DNA of 64,000 bases from Candidatus Hydrogenisulfobacillus filiaventi (GTDB lineage Bacteria; Bacillota; Sulfobacillia; Sulfobacillales; R501). Below are positions 1-6,266 of the stretch, piece after piece. The position numbers and the translations under genes are program-made. The notes under the pieces are model-generated. The model saw nothing but the letters and a program-made list of their open reading frames with translations, was not told where the DNA came from and did not search any database. Numbering within the stretch: the stretch's first letter is position 1; each line of letters opens with the position of its first letter. Location: positions 1,054,001 to 1,118,000 of the forward strand of contig LR778114.1 in assembly GCA_902809825.1 (NCBI GenBank). Direction: 5' to 3'.

Positions 1-443
1 CCTGCCGCGGTGGCCGGTACCTTGATCATGACGTTGGGCCGGCCCAGGCTGTAGAAGAGGCGCCGCGCCTCCTGAATGGTGCCGGCGGTGTCATAGGCTA
101 AAAGCGGAGAAACCTCCAGGCTGGCGTACCCGTCCCGGCCGTCGCTGCGGTCATAGACCGGCCGTAACAGGTCGGCGGCCCGGCGTACGTCCTCCAGGGT
201 CAGGGCATCGTAGATTTCCTGGACGCCTTTGCCTTCCTCCACCAGGGCTGCGATATCGGCGTCGTAATCGTGACCCTGGGCGATAGCCTTTTCAAAAATG
301 GTGGGATTGGAGGTCACGCCGGTGACCCCGAGGGCGATCAGGCGGGCCAGTTCGCCGCCTTCCAGCAACCCGCGGCTCAACGTGTCCAGCCACACGCTCT
401 GGCCCAGGTCCGCCAGGGCCAGCACGGTGTTGGTGCTCGGCAT
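1..443 (-). CDS. tal: transaldolase (partial, C-terminal part outside window)
   Basis: Pentose phosphate pathway enzyme that transfers a dihydroxyacetone unit between sugar phosphates through a Schiff-base lysine. The N-terminal 147 codons are read on the minus strand. They contain the family signatures SVWLDTLSRGLL near residue 16 and GVTGVTSNPTIFEKAI near residue 39, typical of the long transaldolase form. The gene runs off the left edge, so the catalytic lysine may lie outside. ATG at 443 is preferred over ATG at 449, because the purine-rich AAGGGGGAGGGG abuts 449 and is correctly spaced for 443. Divergent from the glucokinase and close to a sugar kinase, consistent with a sugar phosphate neighbourhood. 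Confidence 0.9.
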   Translation of the reverse strand, partial: MPSTNTVLALADLGQSVWLDTLSRGLLEGGELARLIALGVTGVTSNPTIFEKAIAQGHDYDADIAALVEEGKGVQEIYDALTLEDVRRAADLLRPVYDRSDGRDGYASLEVSPLLAYDTAGTIQEARRLFYSLGRPNVMIKVPATAA

Positions 444-449
444 CGTCAT

Positions 450-750
450 CCCCTCCCCCTTGACCGGGGACCCGGCTCCGGATCGGCCGGCGGGGGTCCC
501 CGCCCTGTGGTCCGGCCCCGGCCGGGCGTTCCAGTCCGACTCCTACCGCTCAGCCTGCCGGGGCTGATAGCCGGTTATGCCCGGTCCGTGTCCTTGCGGA
601 CACAAAAACCGGACGTCGCCGGGCAGCCCTAGTGTATCGCAAGCCCGGAAAGAGATGCCAAGCGGCCGCGACTTTTCCCTTGCTGCTGGTCTGCCGGCCC
701 CGGCACGCTTAGAATAGCGGGGACGAGACCGGGCAGGGGCGGGAGGCACC
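450..750. other. divergent intergenic region tal / glucokinase
   Basis: About 300 bases without a convincing gene. It holds a small hairpin (GTGTCC, TTGC loop, GGACAC, at 588-603) and a possible plus-strand -10 hexamer TAGAAT at 710-715 ahead of the glucokinase, without a good -35. The open frames here look like noise. Confidence 0.4.
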
Positions 751-1692
751 ATGCAGGCAGCGGTGGTGGGTATCGACATCGGCGGGACCAAGGTGGCGGT
801 CGGCGTGGCGCCGTGGGAGGGCGGGGAACCCTGGCGCACGGCCCGGCTGGAAACCGCTGCCCTTCCTCCCGGGGAGGAGGCTTTGGACCGCATTGCCGCG
901 GCGGCCCGGGAGCTGGTGGCCGCGGCCGGTCTGCCCTGGCAGGCGGTGCGGGGGGCGGGCGTGGGCAGCCCGGGCCCCTTCCGGGGCGGGCGCCGCCTGT
1001 ACCGGCCAGCCAACCTGCCCGGCTGGGACGGGCTCGACCTCGAGGCCGGGTTTCAGGCCCGGCTGGGGTGCCCGGTGCGGGTGGAGAACGATGCTAACGC
1101 CGCCGCCTGGGCGGAGTGGCGGCAGGGGGCAGGCCAGGGCAGCCGCAGCCTGGTGTTTGTGACCGTCTCCACCGGCATCGGGGCCGGCATGGTCCTGGAT
1201 GGCCGGCTTTATGAAGGCGCCGAGGGCAACGCCGGGGAGATCGGGCACTGGGTGCTCGACCCGAAGGGCCCGCTTTGTCATTGCGGCCGGAGGGGGTGCC
1301 TGGAGACCCTGGCTTCCGGCACCGCCCTAGCCCGCATGGCCGCGGACCGGCGCGCTGGGAGTCCTTACCTGCAGGCGGTGGAGCGGCCCACCGCGCGGGA
1401 GGTACTGGCCGGCTGGAAGGCGGGCGACCCCGTTTGCACGGGCATCGTGGAGGAGGCCACCTATCATCTCGGATGGGGCCTAGCCCTGGCCATCAACGCC
1501 TTCAACCCCGACCGCATCGTCCTGGGCGGCGGGGTCATGCTAGGCTCGGAACGCCTGCTGGAGCCGGTGCGGGCGGCGGCGCAGCGGTTCAGCCTGCCGT
1601 CCCTGTACGCGGCGGTCAGCTTCCGCCTGGCCGGTCTGGGCCCGGAGTCCGGACTGGCGGGTGCTCTGGCGGTGGGGAGACTGTTAGAGTAG
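751..1692 (+). CDS. glcK: ROK-family glucokinase
   Basis: Predicted cytoplasmic sugar kinase phosphorylating glucose to glucose 6-phosphate with ATP. The phosphate-binding motif GIDIGGTK lies at residues 7-14. The ROK zinc motif CHCGRRGC is at about residues 176-183, preceded by GNAGEIGHW with the metal-binding histidine. The length of 313 aa is normal for the family. The start ATG follows GGGGCGGGAGG with good spacing. The gene is followed by glnA, which has its own promoter; no terminator is evident between them. Substrate specificity cannot be read from sequence; N-acetylmannosamine or fructose kinases share the fold. Confidence 0.88.
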   Translation: MQAAVVGIDIGGTKVAVGVAPWEGGEPWRTARLETAALPPGEEALDRIAAAARELVAAAGLPWQAVRGAGVGSPGPFRGGRRLYRPANLPGWDGLDLEAGFQARLGCPVRVENDANAAAWAEWRQGAGQGSRSLVFVTVSTGIGAGMVLDGRLYEGAEGNAGEIGHWVLDPKGPLCHCGRRGCLETLASGTALARMAADRRAGSPYLQAVERPTAREVLAGWKAGDPVCTGIVEEATYHLGWGLALAINAFNPDRIVLGGGVMLGSERLLEPVRAAAQRFSLPSLYAAVSFRLAGLGPESGLAGALAVGRLLE

Positions 1693-1706
1693 TGTTAGCG
1701 GGCGGG

Positions 1707-1749
1707 TTTTCGATTGACGCTCTTACAATCGCATCGATATAATCGAAAA
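1707..1749 (+). promoter_or_regulatory. glnA promoter framed by palindromic arms
   Basis: A near-consensus sigma-A promoter is present: TTGACG at 1714-1719, 18 nt, TATAAT at 1738-1743. It is framed by the perfect 9-bp inverted repeat TTTTCGATT (1707-1715) and AATCGAAAA (1741-1749). A second inverted pair, CGATTG (1711-1716) and CAATCG (1726-1731), is nested inside. The arms overlap both hexamers, so a repressor binding here would block polymerase. A nitrogen regulator is an inference; the sequence is not the GlnR/TnrA consensus as I know it. Confidence 0.75.
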
Positions 1750-1813
1750 CGTATTGACGGGGTGGTAGGGGGACCTCACATCCCCGTGCGCAAAAAGGGG
1801 GAGTAGACCAGCG

Positions 1814-3232
1814 ATGACGCCTGCCGATGTGCTGAAAATGATTCGTGAACGCCAAGTAGAAATGGTAGACCTGCATGTCATCGACGTGCCCGGCACCTGG
1901 CAGCACGTAACGGTGCCTGTCTCCGAGATCTCGGAGGAGACCTTTGAGCAGGGCGTGCCCTTTGACGGGTCTTCGTTACGGGGGTTCCGCGGCATTGAGG
2001 AGAGCGACATGCTCATGATCCCGGACCCGGCCACCGCCGCCCTCGATCCCTTCGCCGAGGTCCCCACCTTGAGCCTGGTGTGTGACGTCACCGACCCCGA
2101 GCACGTGCCCTATTCCCGGGACCCGCGCCAGATCGCCAAGAAGGCGGAAAAGTACCTGGCCGAGAGCGGGATCGCCGACGTATCCTTCTGGGGGCCGGAA
2201 CTGGAGTTCTTCATCTTTGATTCGGTGCGCTTTGCGGTGGAGGGCCACCGCGCCCTGTACGCGGTGGACTCCGAGGAGGGTCACTGGCGGTCGGACTCCG
2301 AAAACAACAACCACGGGTATGTCATCCGGCCCAAGCTGGGGTACTTCCCGGTGGCGCCCTCCGACTCGCTGAGCAACCTGCGCACCGAGATGGTTAAGAC
2401 CCTGCAAAGCATGGGCATCCGGGTGGAGATGCACCACCATGAGGTGGCCTCGGGCGGGCAGGCCGAGATCGACCTGCGGTTTAACACCCTTACCCGCATG
2501 GCCGATACGGTCATGACCTACAAGTATGTAACCAAGAACGTGGCTGCCCGGCATGGCAAGACGGTGACCTTCATGCCCAAGCCCCTGTTCGGGGACAACG
2601 GCAGCGGCATGCATGTACACCAGTCCCTGTGGAAGGGCGAGACCCCGCTCTTCTATCAGGGCGGCGCCTACGCCAACCTCTCCGAGCTCGGTCTCTACTA
2701 CATCGGCGGCATCCTGAGCCACGCCCCTGCCCTGCTGGCGTTCACCAACCCCTCCACCAACTCCTACCGCCGCCTGGTGCCGGGCTTTGAGGCGCCCGTC
2801 AACATCGTGTTCTCCAAGGGCAACCGTTCGGCGGCCGTCCGCATCCCCATCACCTCCAACCCCAAGGCCAGCCGCATCGAGTTCCGGACCCCTGATTCCA
2901 GCAGCAATCCCTATCTGGCTTTCGCGGCCATGCTGATGGCGGGGCTGGACGGAATCCGCCGGCGCATCGACCCCCGCGAGGCGGGATTCGGACCGGTGGA
3001 TAAGAACATCTATCACCTCTCCGCAGAGGAGAAGGCGCGCATCCAAAGCGTGCCCGGTTCCCTGGCCGAAAGCCTGTCCAACCTGGAGCGGGATCACGAC
3101 TTCCTGCTGGAGGGCGGGGTGTTCGACGAGGACTTCCTGGCCACGTGGGTGGACTACAAGCGGACCAACGAGATCGACGCCGTTAACCTGCATCCCCACC
3201 CCGTGGAGTTCCAGCTCTACTACGACATCTGA
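1814..3232 (+). CDS. glnA: glutamine synthetase type I
   Basis: Cytoplasmic dodecameric enzyme making glutamine from glutamate, ammonia and ATP. Family signatures are VPFDGSSLRGF near residue 48, GPELEFFIF near 126 and NGSGMHVHQS near 262, and the protein ends PHPVEFQLYYDI. At 472 aa it is longer than the usual alpha-type Bacillota enzyme. It carries the C-terminal segment of the beta type, including a tyrosine (about Y400, in DKNIYHLSAEE) where enteric enzymes have the adenylylated tyrosine of NLYDLPPEE. No adenylyltransferase gene is in the window. The start ATG lies shortly after a leader with GGGGGAG. A strong terminator follows. Confidence 0.96.
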   Translation: MTPADVLKMIRERQVEMVDLHVIDVPGTWQHVTVPVSEISEETFEQGVPFDGSSLRGFRGIEESDMLMIPDPATAALDPFAEVPTLSLVCDVTDPEHVPYSRDPRQIAKKAEKYLAESGIADVSFWGPELEFFIFDSVRFAVEGHRALYAVDSEEGHWRSDSENNNHGYVIRPKLGYFPVAPSDSLSNLRTEMVKTLQSMGIRVEMHHHEVASGGQAEIDLRFNTLTRMADTVMTYKYVTKNVAARHGKTVTFMPKPLFGDNGSGMHVHQSLWKGETPLFYQGGAYANLSELGLYYIGGILSHAPALLAFTNPSTNSYRRLVPGFEAPVNIVFSKGNRSAAVRIPITSNPKASRIEFRTPDSSSNPYLAFAAMLMAGLDGIRRRIDPREAGFGPVDKNIYHLSAEEKARIQSVPGSLAESLSNLERDHDFLLEGGVFDEDFLATWVDYKRTNEIDAVNLHPHPVEFQLYYDI

Positions 3233-3253
3233 ACCGTCCGCTTCCACGTGCGT

Positions 3254-3288
3254 CCGGCACGGAGGCCGCCCGGCCTCCGTGCCGGCAT
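3254..3288 (+). terminator. rho-independent terminator after glnA
   Basis: Perfect 14-bp stem CCGGCACGGAGGCC (3254-3267) and GGCCTCCGTGCCGG (3272-3285) with a GCCC loop, followed by a short T-containing tail. It lies 22 bases after the glnA stop. Confidence 0.8.
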
Positions 3289-3309
3289 TTCGGGGAGGGG
3301 GAGGGGGTC

Positions 3310-3600
3310 ATGGGCGGGCGCGAGGCCGGCCGTTGGGCGGTCTGGGGACTGGAGGTACTGGCCCTGGGCGGTTTCATCCTAGCCGGGCTGGCGGCGGCGC
3401 TGACCTGGGTGCCGCCGGCGGGATCCGGACGTTTGGGCGCGGCCGGAGCGGCCCTGGGGCTGGATTTTCTGGCCTGGAGCGCCTGGCAGGCCGCCTGGCG
3501 GCGGGGATCCCGGCCTCCCCTGCGGGTGGCGCGGGCGGTACCTCTGGCGGCGCTGGTGCTGGCGGCGGCCACCCTCAGCGGATGGCTGGCGGGGCGCTAG
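3310..3600 (+). CDS. small membrane protein of unknown function
   Basis: 96 aa, not recognised. Three hydrophobic stretches, at about residues 12-34, 41-57 and 73-93, suggest a small integral membrane protein. The second hydrophobic pair is separated by an Arg-rich loop. A strong GGGGAGGGGGAGGGGG precedes the ATG. It sits alone between the glnA terminator and tRNA-Leu, so transcription may rely on read-through. Function unknown. Confidence 0.55.
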   Translation: MGGREAGRWAVWGLEVLALGGFILAGLAAALTWVPPAGSGRLGAAGAALGLDFLAWSAWQAAWRRGSRPPLRVARAVPLAALVLAAATLSGWLAGR

Positions 3601-3618
3601 GTCCGCAAAACACAAAAA

Positions 3619-3706
3619 TGGTGCCGAAGGCCGGACTCGAACCGGCATGTGGGATCACCACACGTGATTTTGAGTCACGCGCGTCTGCCAATTCCGCCAC
3701 TTCGGC
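3619..3706 (-). tRNA. tRNA-Leu (CAA anticodon)
   Basis: Minus-strand cloverleaf. The acceptor arm GCCGAAG pairs with CTTCGGC, the D-arm has TGGCGGAATTGGCAGACGC, and the anticodon stem is CGTGA/TCACG with loop CTCAAAA, giving anticodon CAA. A class II variable arm (GTGTGGTGATCCCAC) follows, then the T-arm GCCGGTTCGAGTCCGGC. The 3' CCA is encoded in DNA (3619-3621). Confidence 0.97.
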
Positions 3707-3756
3707 ACGCCCTCAGTCTAACACATGGCCGCCGGCGGCGTAAAGCGGCGGCGGGG

Positions 3757-4590
3757 TTAGGCCGGGGGGCTGCGCCGGAGGGGCCGGCTGCTGCCGGCGC
3801 CCCGCAGGTAGCGGGTCACCGTCCAGGTCAGGAAGATGACATAGGCGCCCGCCTGCAGGAGGGAGGGGGCCTGGGCGTACCCGAAAAAGCTGTGCAGGAG
3901 GTCGCCGAGGGTGCTGTTCTCGTTGAGCCAAGCCCCGCTGTGCCAGATGGCGGTGCGGAGGAACGGCAGCCAGCCCAGGCTCTGGAAATCCTCAATCCCA
4001 TCCGCCAGCAGGCCGGCGGCGAACACCAGGAGCAGGAGGCCCAGCCCCTGGAAGAACAGGCGCAACGGGACCCGCCGTCCCAGGCGGTAGACAGCGGCCG
4101 TGACCCCCAGACCCAGCATCAGCCCCGTTGCCGCGCCGGCGGCCAGGGCCGGCGGCGGGGCGGTGAAGGCGATGGCCAGGGTGAAGAACACCGTTTCCAG
4201 TCCTTCCCGGCCAACGGTGAGGGCGGCCAGCAGAGCCAGGGCCAGCACCGGCCCCCGGTCCAGAGCGGCGGCGACCTGCTGTTCCAGGGCGCGTTTCCAG
4301 TCGCGGTTCCGGCCCTGCATCCAGAAGCTCATGCCGGTGAGCACGGCGGCGGCCAGCAGATAGGTGGCTCCTTCCAGGATGGTCTGCATGCGCGATCCGT
4401 CATACTGCCGGATGAGATGATACGTGAGCAGGGCCACGACCAGATCGATGACCAGGGCGGCCCCCACCCCGGCCCAGACCGGCCGGGCGCGGTCCGGACG
4501 GCCGATGCGCTGGAGGTAGGCCAGAATGATACCGACCAGCAGACTGGCCTCCAGGGATTCCCGGAAGAAAATGACCAACGTCGGCAGCAA
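3757..4590 (-). CDS. FTR1-family high-affinity iron permease
   Basis: Multi-pass membrane protein of the FTR1/EfeU family, importing ferric or ferrous iron. It has seven or so hydrophobic segments and both diagnostic REXXE iron-exchange motifs: RESLE at residues 10-14 and REGLE at residues 128-132. Its 277 aa match the family. The start is a TTG with AAGGAGG eight bases upstream; no ATG lies in a better place. A Fur-like operator lies immediately upstream (4641-4659), supporting iron regulation. EfeO and EfeB partners are not adjacent, so it may act alone or be completed elsewhere. Confidence 0.9.
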   Translation of the reverse strand: MLPTLVIFFRESLEASLLVGIILAYLQRIGRPDRARPVWAGVGAALVIDLVVALLTYHLIRQYDGSRMQTILEGATYLLAAAVLTGMSFWMQGRNRDWKRALEQQVAAALDRGPVLALALLAALTVGREGLETVFFTLAIAFTAPPPALAAGAATGLMLGLGVTAAVYRLGRRVPLRLFFQGLGLLLLVFAAGLLADGIEDFQSLGWLPFLRTAIWHSGAWLNENSTLGDLLHSFFGYAQAPSLLQAGAYVIFLTWTVTRYLRGAGSSRPLRRSPPA

Positions 4591-4634
4591 GCCGTTCGCC
4601 TCCTTGCGGGCGGTGCCCGTGGGGTAGTGCGCTC

Positions 4635-4659
4635 ATAATAGCGAATGAAAGTCATTATC
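4635..4659 (-). promoter_or_regulatory. Fur-like box and -10 upstream of FTR1 permease
   Basis: Read on the minus strand, GATAATGACTTTCATTCGC (4641-4659) matches 14 of 19 positions of the classical Fur box GATAATGATAATCATTATC. It directly precedes a -10 like TATTAT (complement of 4635-4640). Binding would occlude the promoter, so repression by Fur with iron is the likely logic. Confidence 0.65.
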
Positions 4660-4753
4660 GATAGGGCCGTCCGGTCCTCCTGCCTGGACCCCATTCCTGG
4701 ACCGGCCGGCCGGCCCCGGACCCGTCGGCTGAACCGGGGATTCAGACCGGTCC

Positions 4754-6163
4754 TTACCCGCCGTCCCGCCCTGCACAGGCCGGGACGGCCGCTTCCAGGC
4801 GGAGGGCGAGGCGGGCGACGCGCGGGGCCAGGCTGGCGTCCGCGGGCGGAATCTCCCGGGTTGTGGCCGCTGCCGGCCGCAGGGTCCAGCCTACCGCGCC
4901 CGCAGCCAGGAGGGCCGCCCCCGTCACCGAGGCGTCGGTGTCCGCCGCCAGGGTCAGCGGCCGCCCTAGGGCCCCGGCCAGGAACCCGGCCAGGCCCGGC
5001 AGGTGCAACAGGGCTGATCCCGCCAGCACCTGGTCGATCGGACCTACGGCGGTTTCCACCGCGGTCAGCCCCTGCCGGAAGAGGGCTGCCAGGGCCAGCA
5101 GGGCCCCGCCCAGGCATTCTGCCCGTCCGTGGCGCGGGTCGAGGCCGAGGATGCCGGCCCGGAGTTCCTCCTGCCACCAGGGGGACCGTTCCCCGTACAG
5201 GGTGGGGAGGACCAGCGGCAGGCGGCGGCCGCGGGCGACGGCCGCCAGCCCCTCGCCTACGGCCACTTCCAGCGGCAGCCCGAACCAGCCGGCCAGCCAG
5301 GCCAGGAGGTTGCCGGCGTTGGAAAAGGCCGCTCCCAGCAGGTAGCCCCGTCCCGGTCCCGAGGAATAACAGAAGAGGCCCGGCGGCAGCGGCCGGGGCG
5401 GCCGCTCCACCGCCACCCGCACCGCGCCGCTGGTGCCGAAGCCCAGCACCGCACAGCGGCTCCCGGGGCCGGCAGCTAAGGCCAGGTGGGCGAAGAATGC
5501 GTCCGTTCCGCCCCGCAGCAGCGGTCCCGGGCCACCGGCCGGGGCCGCCGGGTCCCCGAGCCCGGGCAGCTGCGCCGGCTGCAGCCGCACGAGTCGGAGG
5601 GCCTCGGGCTGCCATTGCCCGTCCAGTCCCAGGAAGCCGCTGGCCCCGGCGGTGCTGTAGTCGGTGACCCAGGGGGCTCCTAGGGCATGCAGCACGTATT
5701 CCTTCAAGCCGACCGGATGCCAGGCGGGATCGGCATGGGGATGGCGGGCCTGCCACCAGCCCCATTTGACCAGGGGGGACATGGCGTGGACGGGGACACC
5801 GGTAGCCTGGCGAAGGGCTTCGGCATCCGGCTGCTGGCGCAAGGCCGCGGCCCAGGCCCGCGCCCGCCGGTCCATCCAGGTCCAGGCCCGGGTACGGGCA
5901 CGCCCGTCACCGTCCACCACCAAGAACGAGTGCATGGCGGCGCTCAGCCCGATCGCCTGCACGGACCAGCGCCGGCTGATGTCAGCCAGCCAGGCGCGGA
6001 GGACGCGGGCCACGGCCGCAGGGTCCTGATCCGCGTGCAGGCCGCGGATGGTGGTGCCGGCGGGCGCCGCCCCCCTCTCCCGCCGGCGGCCGGCAGCGTC
6101 GACCACCAGGTACTTGAGCCGGCTGCTGCCGAGGTCCAGGCCTACCACTACCCGTTCCGGCAT
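4754..6163 (-). CDS. FGGY-family carbohydrate kinase (gluconokinase/xylulokinase-like)
   Basis: Sugar or sugar-acid kinase of the FGGY family, 469 aa. The N-terminal ATP-binding motif VVVGLDLGSSRLKYLVVD lies at residues 5-22. Further signatures are the substrate-side IGLSAAMHSFLVVD, TWMDRRA, LKEYVLHAL, and TDYSTAGASGFLGL near residue 190. In the C-terminal half there are a glycine-rich phosphate-binding segment (VLGFGTSGAVR) and SVTGAALLAAGAVGW. Spacing of motifs resembles gluconate kinases most, but xylulose kinase cannot be excluded. With transaldolase and glucokinase nearby, a role in feeding the pentose phosphate pathway is plausible. It is divergent from polA. Confidence 0.8.
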   Translation of the reverse strand: MPERVVVGLDLGSSRLKYLVVDAAGRRRERGAAPAGTTIRGLHADQDPAAVARVLRAWLADISRRWSVQAIGLSAAMHSFLVVDGDGRARTRAWTWMDRRARAWAAALRQQPDAEALRQATGVPVHAMSPLVKWGWWQARHPHADPAWHPVGLKEYVLHALGAPWVTDYSTAGASGFLGLDGQWQPEALRLVRLQPAQLPGLGDPAAPAGGPGPLLRGGTDAFFAHLALAAGPGSRCAVLGFGTSGAVRVAVERPPRPLPPGLFCYSSGPGRGYLLGAAFSNAGNLLAWLAGWFGLPLEVAVGEGLAAVARGRRLPLVLPTLYGERSPWWQEELRAGILGLDPRHGRAECLGGALLALAALFRQGLTAVETAVGPIDQVLAGSALLHLPGLAGFLAGALGRPLTLAADTDASVTGAALLAAGAVGWTLRPAAATTREIPPADASLAPRVARLALRLEAAVPACAGRDGG

Positions 6164-6203
6164 ACCTCCACCCCCTTGCCCGCCCCGGAAGCGCTTACGC
6201 CCA

Positions 6204-6212
6204 TGCTATACT
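6204..6212 (+). promoter_or_regulatory. extended -10 promoter of the polA operon
   Basis: TGC-TATACT, an extended -10 element lacking an obvious -35 at the expected distance. It lies about 55 bases before the proposed polA start, in the divergent region with the sugar kinase. Confidence 0.55.
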
Positions 6213-6266
6213 AACCCCGAAGCCTGCGCCGGCATCCCGGCGCCCGAGAGGGGACGGAAAACCTTC

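Noticed and set aside
3649-4638. Long open frame on the plus strand opposite the FTR1 permease
   Set aside because: Shadow of the minus-strand permease: Gln/Gly/Arg-rich, no domain, whereas the opposite strand has REXXE motifs and membrane helices.
4645-5667. 340-codon Pro/Arg-rich plus-strand frame
   Set aside because: Lies opposite the FGGY kinase; composition is typical of antisense GC-rich frames.
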